DNA of 64,000 bases from Pseudoalteromonas sp. MMG007 (GTDB lineage Bacteria > Pseudomonadota > Gammaproteobacteria > Enterobacterales > Alteromonadaceae): positions 124,001-188,000 of the forward strand of contig NZ_JAGJEI010000003.1 in assembly GCF_018100985.1 (NCBI RefSeq), in the 5' to 3' direction. The stretch's first letter is position 1, and every line of letters starts with the position of its first letter. Shown here piece by piece: positions 57,059 through 64,000 of this stretch. The notes beneath the pieces are model-generated. The model did no database searches and had not been told where the DNA came from. It saw only the letters and a list, made by a program, of their open reading frames with translations. The translations under genes and the position numbers were made by a program.

Positions 57059-57316
57059 CTATCTAAATATACCGTTTAAAACACTAACGATTAGCTGTAA
57101 AAGGCTTCTATCAACAATACTATGATTCTCAAACTCTTTGTTAGACGTATTTACTTTTGTAGCTTTGCATTGATTATCTAGTGGCTCATTTTTATGTAAA
57201 TCGGTTTCATAAGCTATATCGGCTTGCTCCATACATTTTGTAGAGCCAGCATAAGGCTGAGCAGCACAGCCAGTTAAAAATATACACAGCAATAATAAAG
57301 CTAAAAACGCTTTCAT
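57059..57316 (-). CDS. small lipoprotein
   Basis: A lipoprotein of about 85 residues with lipobox FLTGC. ATG at 57316 is preferred over TTG at 57322 because AGGA sits six bases upstream of it. The mature part is short and polar with two further Cys. It resembles the neighbouring 57374-57625 gene in layout, so the two may be paralogues. Confidence 0.6.
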   Translation of the reverse strand: MKAFLALLLLCIFLTGCAAQPYAGSTKCMEQADIAYETDLHKNEPLDNQCKATKVNTSNKEFENHSIVDRSLLQLIVSVLNGIFR

Positions 57317-57373
57317 AATCAATCCTATTTAAAGTACCCTTCTGCCTTAGATTATAGCTACAAAGTTACTTAT

Positions 57374-57625
57374 TTAATCGGCTATCAAAACAAGTAGGTC
57401 AATAAGAAACACACCTACTTCATCGAAAAAGGTTTCCTCTTTAGCATCCTTTTTTAATTGAGCACTTATACATTCATTATAAACTTCTGAGCTTGTTTGG
57501 GAGCCATTTAGCTCAGTCACTTCAGCTTCTTTTATGCATAAGCTTCGATCAGAATGCGAAGCTGTAGTACATGCACTTAACAATGCACACAGTAACAGTG
57601 CTGTAATGGGGGGTTTTATATTCAT
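57374..57625 (-). CDS. small lipoprotein
   Basis: An 83-residue lipoprotein with lipobox LLSAC. The mature segment is polar with two Cys (SLCIKEAE, NECISAQ) and a hydrophobic end (FLIDLLVLIAD), a layout like the neighbouring lipoprotein (CMEQAD, QCKATK). Function unknown. Confidence 0.6.
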   Translation of the reverse strand: MNIKPPITALLLCALLSACTTASHSDRSLCIKEAEVTELNGSQTSSEVYNECISAQLKKDAKEETFFDEVGVFLIDLLVLIAD

Positions 57626-57931
57626 CCTTAAACAATCCTGTTAATTAAAGTTTTATAAACCACATATATAAAACAACTATGTACAATCTGTACCTAAATA
57701 GCGCCACCACTTTATCACTCCACTAAAATATACAACCAGTAAATATTTGTAAGTATCTGTAGAGCTAAAACCTGAAAATATTGCATTAGTATGCTTGTAA
57801 AAGTTACATACCATGTGTTTGATAGCTGAATAAAAAAACATAAACACTTAAAAATCAATACGTTAAAAATTGGCATCTAGCTTGCTTTGTTAACAACATA
57901 AGCAATTTGAGAACAAGTAAAAGGATTAATT
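57626..57931. other. intergenic stretch upstream of the hemerythrin gene
   Basis: About 305 bases with no ORF and no clear motif. It should hold the divergent promoters. Confidence 0.45.
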
Positions 57932-58357
57932 ATGAATATTTTTGAAGCGCTACGTTACGATCACGATAAACAACGTAAATTGGTAGACGCACTTATCGAA
58001 ACTCATGGCGATACGGATGAGCGCCACGCGTTAATGAATGAACTTAAAACAGAACTTGAAGATCATGCCAAATTTGAAGAACGCTTTTTTTATAACCCAC
58101 TAATGTGCGATGACTTAACTCAAGAAAAGGCGCGCCATAGTGTTGCTGAACATCACGAAATAGATGAGTTAATTGAGCAATTAGAAGACACTAAAATGAG
58201 TTCATCAGCTTGGCTTAAAACAGCAAAGAAGCTTAATGAATTGGTACACCACCATTTAAGTGAAGAAGAGCGCGAAGTATTTCAACTTGCTGGAAAAGCA
58301 TTAACTGAAGATCAAAAAGAAACATTAGCAACACGCTACAATAAAGCGATGCATTAA
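57932..58357 (+). CDS. hemerythrin-domain protein
   Basis: A 141-residue four-helix bundle. The metal-binding pattern is visible: RYDHDKQRKLVDAL, LEDHAKFEERFFY, AEHHEIDELIEQL and VHHHLSEEEREVF supply the His and Glu ligands of a di-iron site. Such proteins bind or sense O2, NO or peroxide, or store iron. AAAGGA precedes the ATG. It is monocistronic with a terminator 42 bases after the stop. Confidence 0.88.
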   Translation: MNIFEALRYDHDKQRKLVDALIETHGDTDERHALMNELKTELEDHAKFEERFFYNPLMCDDLTQEKARHSVAEHHEIDELIEQLEDTKMSSSAWLKTAKKLNELVHHHLSEEEREVFQLAGKALTEDQKETLATRYNKAMH

Positions 58358-58398
58358 ATATTGTAAACCGACTTCCATACACTCCCTGTGTACTTATT

Positions 58399-58430
58399 GG
58401 TTATAAGCCTTTGGCTTATAACCATTTTTT
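58399..58430 (+). terminator. terminator after the hemerythrin gene
   Basis: GGTTATAAGCC (58399-58409) and GGCTTATAACC (58413-58423) pair perfectly, followed by an ATTTTTTT tract. It may also serve the convergent gene. Confidence 0.9.
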
Positions 58431-58440
58431 TGCTTAATAC

Positions 58441-58851
58441 TTATACTGTGTATTTAACGTCTTGATCACGTAATAAGTAAAGTGCAAAACATGCTGCCCA
58501 CATTGGCCACGCAGTGAAAAACAATAAGTTATTAAAGCCATCAATATACTGATTATAAGATGAAAGTGTAGAAAGGCCGTGCATTACAAAAATGATTCCG
58601 TATGTAAGGCGCTTTTTAATACCCGCCATAAATGCTAAAACCAAAACAAGTTGTACAGCACCTATAACGTAAGCAATTATATCGGTAGAACCACTGATAC
58701 CATAAAAATGTTCAAATATACGTGCGCTATGTCCAGGGTTAACAAACTTATCGAATGTCCACATTATCATTACAATAAACACCCCTAAACGCAAAGAGAA
58801 GAGTGACCATTGCAAACGGTTTTGCACATCAGAGTTAATTGTACCTGTCAT
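58441..58851 (-). CDS. DoxX-like membrane protein
   Basis: A 136-residue inner-membrane protein with four hydrophobic helices (about 20-37, 58-76, 82-98, 108-128). The first helix pattern RLGVFIVMIMWTFDKFVNPGHSARIFEHFYG fits the DoxX-like group in part. The function is unknown. AAGGAAG precedes the ATG. It converges with the hemerythrin gene. Confidence 0.65.
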   Translation of the reverse strand: MTGTINSDVQNRLQWSLFSLRLGVFIVMIMWTFDKFVNPGHSARIFEHFYGISGSTDIIAYVIGAVQLVLVLAFMAGIKKRLTYGIIFVMHGLSTLSSYNQYIDGFNNLLFFTAWPMWAACFALYLLRDQDVKYTV

Positions 58852-59196
58852 AAAACTTCCTTAAAAAAATATTAATAAACGTTGAAGTAAGCTAGACCGT
58901 ATAACTGAGCTTTTATTTCAAAAGAAGGTGATTTTTTTTACATGTTTGATGAATCTATAAGTTTGTAAAAATAAATTAATAACAAACAAGTTTCATGAAA
59001 ATAGACTATGCTTGAAAAAATCATATAAAGCATAAGCTTACATTACAATGTAAAACTAGATACTTAAGTATGACTTTAACAATAGAGTATTGGCTTTCGT
59101 TCTAAAAAATAAAAAGAAGCCTAAATTAATTGAAAGTTATTTTTAAGGCTTTCGGTCTTTATCGCCAACAACATTTTAATCGTAGAGAGAAAACGT
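58852..59196. other. intergenic stretch upstream of a TonB receptor
   Basis: About 345 bases, AT-rich, no ORF. No Fur-like box was recognised with confidence. Confidence 0.45.
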
Positions 59197-61557
59197 TTGA
59201 AACACGCACAATTAGCAATCACGCTAGCCATTATATTAAACACACCATTGCTAGCATTTGCAGCTGAAGAACCAAAAGCAACAACTAAAAGCGCAATTGA
59301 GCACATAGAAGTAGCTGGCCAAGTTCTTAAATCTCAAGGTTTATCTGTAAAAGACGCCACTGTAGACGGCCCTTTCGGGGATAATTTGGCACTGCAAGAT
59401 ATCGCACGCTCAGTAACGCCTATTTCAAGCGAGTTAATAGAACAACTCAACATCACTACCCTACAAGACGTACTTGCAGTTAGCCCAAACACATACTCTG
59501 CAAGTGGCTTTGGTGCGCCCAGTTTACCTACTATTCGTGGCCAACTCGGAGAGCTTTTTCAAGATGGTACGCGTCGTCAAGCAGGTAATAATGGCTTTGG
59601 TGTGCCGTTATCGTTCAACTCTATAGAACAAATAGACGTAGTAAAAGGTGCACCACCTGTTTTATTTGGTTCAAGCCAACGTAACGGTGGTTTTGTAAAT
59701 TTACACTCAAAGACTGCTTCTACAGATGAAAGTAAAGGTAAAGTTAAGCTCTCAGCGGGACGATGGGATCAATACAGTGCACAAGTAGATTACACAGCGC
59801 CAATTATTCAAGACAAAGTAGGCCTAAGAGTAAGTTACGAGCACCTTGATGAAGGCAGCTACTACGATTATTCAGGTACTAAAAGCGACAGCTTATTTGC
59901 AGCAGTTAGAATATTGCCAGACGATAAAAGCAGTTGGGACATTAACTTTGAACTATACCAAGTTGAATTTACCGATAACGCAGGTATTAATCGCCCTACT
60001 CAAGCCTTAATTGATGATGACCTTTACATAACGGGCCAAGGCGTGCAAGCCGATGGCAGTACAGTACCGGCGGCGGGTTCAATTGTATCGCCTACAGGGC
60101 AAGTAAAAATAGATCGCAGCACTGTACTTACCGATCCTGATAATCAAAACGAAGCAACAACCTACTTAATTCACAGCATTTATAAGCGTGAATTAAGTGC
60201 AAATGCTTCATTAAAAAATATTACGTATTTTCAGCATCTACAACGTGAAGAAATAGCACAAAACAGCTTTGTAGAAATTATAGACGGCGCTGATACCGCC
60301 CAAAACCGAACGGAGCTTACGTACCGCTGGAACAGTGACCAGCAAACAATTTTTGCTTTTGACGTGCGCTACAATAAAGTGCTCGGCTATAGCCAATTTA
60401 CTACCGAAGCCGATTTACCAATTGATTTAACAGGCCCGCTTTCAAACCGCCGCATTCCATTAACCGATGCACAAAAGGCGCGTTTAGTAGAGCTAAGCCC
60501 AGGCGTATTTGTATCGCCTGGTGGTCAATACGACTTAGATAACGATGGCAGCGGCGACTTTAATCTATCAGACACCACCGACTCACGCTCATGGCAAACA
60601 GGGCTTGCTATTCAACAAGACTCAGATTGGAGTGATAAGCTTCATACTAGCGTGGGTTACCGCATTGATTTTTACGATGTAGAAGCAAACGACCCTATAG
60701 CACCGCAAGGCCAAGTTGCTGCAAGCGATAGCATTAACGAAATACTGCATTCTGGCCAAGTTAGCTTTAACTACAAAATAAATGCCGACTACACCACTTA
60801 CGGTGCAGCAAGTTATAACGAAGCAACGTCAAACAGTATGGCTGGCGGTACATCGCTTGGCAGCGATAACACCATTAACGCACAAAATTTTGCTACCGAA
60901 AACACATTAGTTGAGTTTGGCTTAAAGTACGCCCCAACCGACAGCGATTGGTACGCCGATGGCGCGGTATTTAGTCAGCGCCGCAGTTTACGTAATCGCG
61001 ATGGCAGCAATACAGGTATTCGTACTACAGGTTTTGAAAGCCAAGTATTTTACGATGCTTACCCTTATTGGCTAAGTGCGGGTTACAGCTACATAGATGC
61101 TCGTTACGACAACTCTGCAAGCAGCCAAGATTCTGCTCAAGTAATCGATGCGTTTGATAATTCGCGACCAGATATTATCGCAGGTACCGGTGTTGGCGCG
61201 CCTAACTTTACTGCTTTTGCACCTTCAAACCGCCAAGTTCAGGGCATTCCTGAGCAATCATTCAGTTTTAACGGAAATTATTCAATTAATTCGAAATGGC
61301 AAATGGGTTTTTCAGGTCTATATACAAAGAGTTACCCATTAGACTTTTTGGCAACAGTTAAAATTCGTGATCAATACACACTAAACGTTAATACTAGCTA
61401 CGCATTTACGCCTAGCACTAAGTTGCGATTAGATGTAAACAACGTCACTAATCAAAAAAACTGGCGCCCTGTATTTGAAGGTGGTTACTTTGGTGCAACG
61501 CTGGCTTTTCCAGAGTTACCAATTAACGCAAAACTAACACTTACACATAATTTTTAA
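59197..61557 (+). CDS. TonB-dependent receptor, siderophore-receptor type
   Basis: A 786-residue outer-membrane receptor. Signal peptide (MKHAQLAITLAIILNTPLLAF), plug domain (ISSELIEQLNITTLQDVL, IDVVKGAPPVLFGSSQRNGG) and a barrel ending THNF with the terminal Phe used by the BAM complex. The plug resembles ferric-siderophore receptors (FhuA/FecA-like order), but the ligand is unknown. TTG at 59197 follows AGAGAGA. It is followed after 21 bases by the VTT-reductase fusion, so they are one operon. Confidence 0.88.
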   Translation: MKHAQLAITLAIILNTPLLAFAAEEPKATTKSAIEHIEVAGQVLKSQGLSVKDATVDGPFGDNLALQDIARSVTPISSELIEQLNITTLQDVLAVSPNTYSASGFGAPSLPTIRGQLGELFQDGTRRQAGNNGFGVPLSFNSIEQIDVVKGAPPVLFGSSQRNGGFVNLHSKTASTDESKGKVKLSAGRWDQYSAQVDYTAPIIQDKVGLRVSYEHLDEGSYYDYSGTKSDSLFAAVRILPDDKSSWDINFELYQVEFTDNAGINRPTQALIDDDLYITGQGVQADGSTVPAAGSIVSPTGQVKIDRSTVLTDPDNQNEATTYLIHSIYKRELSANASLKNITYFQHLQREEIAQNSFVEIIDGADTAQNRTELTYRWNSDQQTIFAFDVRYNKVLGYSQFTTEADLPIDLTGPLSNRRIPLTDAQKARLVELSPGVFVSPGGQYDLDNDGSGDFNLSDTTDSRSWQTGLAIQQDSDWSDKLHTSVGYRIDFYDVEANDPIAPQGQVAASDSINEILHSGQVSFNYKINADYTTYGAASYNEATSNSMAGGTSLGSDNTINAQNFATENTLVEFGLKYAPTDSDWYADGAVFSQRRSLRNRDGSNTGIRTTGFESQVFYDAYPYWLSAGYSYIDARYDNSASSQDSAQVIDAFDNSRPDIIAGTGVGAPNFTAFAPSNRQVQGIPEQSFSFNGNYSINSKWQMGFSGLYTKSYPLDFLATVKIRDQYTLNVNTSYAFTPSTKLRLDVNNVTNQKNWRPVFEGGYFGATLAFPELPINAKLTLTHNF

Positions 61558-61578
61558 GAACGTTTTAAGAGAGAGAAC

Positions 61579-63732
61579 ATGATAAAAAAACTATTTTTGA
61601 TATTGATTGCAGCGGTCGTAATAGGCATGTTCTTTCACTTTAATTTACATCAGCTACTTACACTTGAAGGCTTAAAAGGCTCTATGGAGCAATTTAACCA
61701 ATATAAAGAGCAATCACCATTATTGGTTTTTGGTTTCTTCTTTTTACTGTACGTAGTAGTAACAGCTCTCTCGTTACCGGGCGCGGCAATATTAACACTG
61801 GCCGCAGGTGCATTATTTGGCTTAGTTGAAGGCTTACTTGTAGCCTCTTTTGCCTCGACTGTAGGTGCTACGCTTGCCTTTTTAGTATCGCGTTATTTAC
61901 TGCGCGATACAATTAAACAACGTTTCCCTGAGCGTTTAGACGCTATTGACGCAGGCGTTGAAAAAGAAGGTGGCTTTTACCTATTTACACTTAGGCTAGT
62001 GCCAGTATTTCCGTTCTTTTTAATTAACTTATTGATGGGTGTAACCGCAATTAAAGCATGGACCTTTTACTGGGTAAGCCAAGTAGGCATGCTGGCGGGT
62101 ACATTTGTATTTGTAAACGCAGGTACGCAACTTGCGCAAATTGAAAGCTTATCAGGCATCTTATCGCTCGATCTTATTTTATCGTTCGCTTTATTGGGTG
62201 TGTTCCCATTTATTGCTAAAGGAATCCTAAACGTGTTTAAAAAACGTCGCGTATACAAAAATTACACTAAACCTAAAAAGTTCGACCGCAACATGATTGT
62301 TATTGGCGCTGGAGCTGGCGGCTTAGTAACAAGCTACATTGCAGCAGCGGTTAAAGCCAAAGTAACCCTAATTGAAGCCGGCGAAATGGGCGGCGACTGT
62401 TTAAACTACGGTTGTGTGCCAAGTAAAGCCGTTATTAAAAGCGCTAAAATTGCTGAGCAAATTCGCCACGGTGAACACTACGGCCTAGAAAACATGGCAC
62501 CGCAGTTTTCGTTTAAAAAAGTAATGGCACGTGTACATCAAGTGATTGCCGACGTAGCACCACACGATAGCGTTGAGCGTTACACAAACCTTGGTGTAGA
62601 TGTAGTTAAAGGCTACGGGAAGTTATTAGACCCGTGGACTGTAGAAATTAAACTTAACGATGGCGGCACGCAAACGTTAACCGCTCGCACGATTGTTATT
62701 GCAACCGGCGCACGCCCATTTGTACCACCACTTCCTGGTATTGAAGAAACAGGCTATGTAACAAGCGATACGTTATGGACTAAATTTGCTGAGCTTGATG
62801 AAGCCCCTAAAAAACTGGTTGTACTTGGCGGCGGCCCAATTGGTAGCGAACTTGCTCAAAGTTTTGCCCGTTTAGGTTCAAGCGTTACGCAAATCGAGAT
62901 GAGCGAACGCATCATGATCAAAGAAGACCTAGAAGTATCTAAATTTGCACATGAAGCGCTAACCGAAAGCGGCGTAAACATTTTAACCTCGCATCAGGCA
63001 CTGCGCTGTGAAGAGCGCGACGGTAAAAAATTCATTGTGGTAAAACATAACGATACCGAAATCGATATTGAATACGATGAACTACTATGTGCCGTTGGCC
63101 GAAGCGCTCGCCTTAAAGGTTACGGCCTTGAAGAGCTTGGCATAGAAACCAACCGAACTGTAGTCACTAACGAATACCTAGAAACGCTTTACCCTAACAT
63201 TTTTGCAGCAGGCGATATTGTAGGCCCGTATCAATTTACGCACGTAGCCGCTCATCAGGGCTGGTACGCAGCAGTAAATGGCTTATTTGGTAACCTTAAA
63301 AAGTTTAAAGTCGATTACCGTGTTATTCCATGGACTACATTTATAGACCCTGAAGTAGCACGTGTAGGCTTAAACGAGCAAGATGCTATTGATAAAGGTA
63401 TCGATTATGAAATCACTCGCTTTGAATTTGAAGAGCTAGACCGCGCCATTACCGACAGCGCAACAAAAGGCTTTATAAAAGTAATTACCCCTAAAGGTAA
63501 AGACAAAATACTCGGTGTTACTGTGGTATCTGAGCACGCTGGCGATTTAATTGCTGAATTTGTACTGGCAATGAAACACGGTTTAGGCCTTAACAAAATA
63601 CTAGGTACTATTCACAGCTACCCTACGTGGGCTGAAGGTAATAAGTACGCAGCAGGCGAGTGGAAACGTGCGCACGCACCTGAAAAAGTACTTAACATGC
63701 TTGAAAAATACCACACATGGCGCAGAGGCTAA
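61579..63732 (+). CDS. VTT (TVP38/TMEM64) domain fused to a mercuric-reductase-like flavoprotein
   Basis: A 717-residue fusion. Residues about 1-235 are a membrane VTT domain with five or six helices (PGAAILTLAAGALFGLVEG, FTLRLVPVFPFFLINLLMG). Residues about 240-717 are a class I pyridine-nucleotide disulfide oxidoreductase: FAD motif IVIGAGAGGLVTSYIAAA, redox disulfide GGDCLNYGCVPSKA, NAD(P)H motif VVLGGGPIGSELAQSF, GDIVG and a C-terminal interface domain (HSYPTWAEG). There are no N-terminal HMA or C-terminal Cys-Cys metal sites of true MerA. The substrate is unknown. GAGAGAAC precedes the ATG. Confidence 0.88.
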   Translation: MIKKLFLILIAAVVIGMFFHFNLHQLLTLEGLKGSMEQFNQYKEQSPLLVFGFFFLLYVVVTALSLPGAAILTLAAGALFGLVEGLLVASFASTVGATLAFLVSRYLLRDTIKQRFPERLDAIDAGVEKEGGFYLFTLRLVPVFPFFLINLLMGVTAIKAWTFYWVSQVGMLAGTFVFVNAGTQLAQIESLSGILSLDLILSFALLGVFPFIAKGILNVFKKRRVYKNYTKPKKFDRNMIVIGAGAGGLVTSYIAAAVKAKVTLIEAGEMGGDCLNYGCVPSKAVIKSAKIAEQIRHGEHYGLENMAPQFSFKKVMARVHQVIADVAPHDSVERYTNLGVDVVKGYGKLLDPWTVEIKLNDGGTQTLTARTIVIATGARPFVPPLPGIEETGYVTSDTLWTKFAELDEAPKKLVVLGGGPIGSELAQSFARLGSSVTQIEMSERIMIKEDLEVSKFAHEALTESGVNILTSHQALRCEERDGKKFIVVKHNDTEIDIEYDELLCAVGRSARLKGYGLEELGIETNRTVVTNEYLETLYPNIFAAGDIVGPYQFTHVAAHQGWYAAVNGLFGNLKKFKVDYRVIPWTTFIDPEVARVGLNEQDAIDKGIDYEITRFEFEELDRAITDSATKGFIKVITPKGKDKILGVTVVSEHAGDLIAEFVLAMKHGLGLNKILGTIHSYPTWAEGNKYAAGEWKRAHAPEKVLNMLEKYHTWRRG

Positions 63733-63733
63733 T

Positions 63734-64000
63734 ATGTTTAAAACACCTTTAAAAGCGCTCTTGTTAGGTTCTGCTTTGCTTGCAACATCGTTTGCGAGCA
63801 ATGCCCAAAACATGCACGACAGCTGGAATGCTTTATTAAACAACCATGTAGTGGCTATTAACCATGGCCACAGCACAGAGGTTGATTATGCAGCAATTAA
63901 AGCTAAGCACAGTGAACTTAAAACCTATTTAGATTCGTTATCGGCTGTTACGCAAAACGAGTTTGATACGTGGGAAAAACCAAAGCAACTTGCGTTTTTA
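63734..64000 (+). CDS. DUF547 family secreted protein (partial)
   Basis: The first 89 residues of a gene that runs off the window. A signal peptide (LLLGSALLATSFASNA) leads into SWNALLNNHVVAINHGHS and DYAAIKAKHSELKTYLDSL, which fit the DUF547 family start. Its ATG is one base after the preceding stop, so it is translationally coupled to the VTT-reductase gene. Function unknown. Confidence 0.75.
   Translation, partial: MFKTPLKALLLGSALLATSFASNAQNMHDSWNALLNNHVVAINHGHSTEVDYAAIKAKHSELKTYLDSLSAVTQNEFDTWEKPKQLAFL

Overview
The window is a chromosomal stretch of an AT-rich marine gammaproteobacterium. The best guess is Alteromonadales, probably Pseudoalteromonas or a close relative. The reasons are the mix of TonB-dependent receptors, TPR-sulfotransferase, many GGDEF/EAL and histidine-kinase proteins, AhpC/AhpF, PoxB, LPP20-type lipoproteins and a secreted HExxH protease. 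No rRNA, tRNA, CRISPR array, phage module or intact transposase was seen. The assignment rests on reading protein families by eye, not on a search.

Layout. 1-13 kb is signalling: a chemotaxis receptor, an isochorismatase-like hydrolase, a 1500-residue propeller/PAS/GGDEF/EAL protein, a CDF metal exporter, a GAF-GGDEF diguanylate cyclase, a hybrid histidine kinase and two small membrane proteins. 13-15.7 kb is the peroxide defence pair ahpC-ahpF, with a good terminator and a palindrome that looks like an OxyR-type site. 15.7-24 kb holds small membrane proteins, a BMT5-like Rossmann protein, a GMC oxidoreductase remnant, a Gfo/Idh/MocA oxidoreductase, a MITE-like element, a FadR-type GntR regulator, the threonine/homoserine exporter rhtA, an MFS exporter and an old-yellow-enzyme reductase. 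24-29 kb is a TonB-dependent receptor followed by a TPR-sulfotransferase and a small secreted protein.

29.2-37.1 kb reads as an accessory region. It has a duplicated scrap of the sulfotransferase gene, a REP-like hairpin, an ORF broken by an in-frame TGA, and then a tight seven-gene minus-strand operon: an LPP20 lipoprotein, a membrane-anchored unknown, an MltC-like lytic transglycosylase, a secreted LPP20-like protein, a CsgG-like lipoprotein, a DHH phosphoesterase and a YqhA-family membrane protein. This operon is the strongest candidate for an undescribed system. It combines peptidoglycan cutting, outer-membrane lipoproteins and a nucleotide-phosphodiester hydrolase.

37-47 kb carries a stand-alone UvrA paralogue, a LysE exporter, a secreted S9 peptidase, a LacI regulator translationally coupled to a GT4 glycosyltransferase, and a ThrE-type exporter. 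47.3-48.0 kb is gene-free and contains decayed copies of the MITE seen at 19 kb. 48-50.5 kb holds a secreted reprolysin-like metalloprotease that seems to lack its own propeptide, followed by a separate gene whose product resembles such a propeptide. 51-57 kb has poxB, an RluA-type pseudouridine synthase and a TPR-GGDEF protein. 57-59 kb has small lipoproteins, a hemerythrin-like protein and a DoxX-like membrane protein. The window ends in a TonB receptor, a VTT (TVP38)-flavin reductase fusion and the start of a DUF547 gene, which look like one operon running off the edge.
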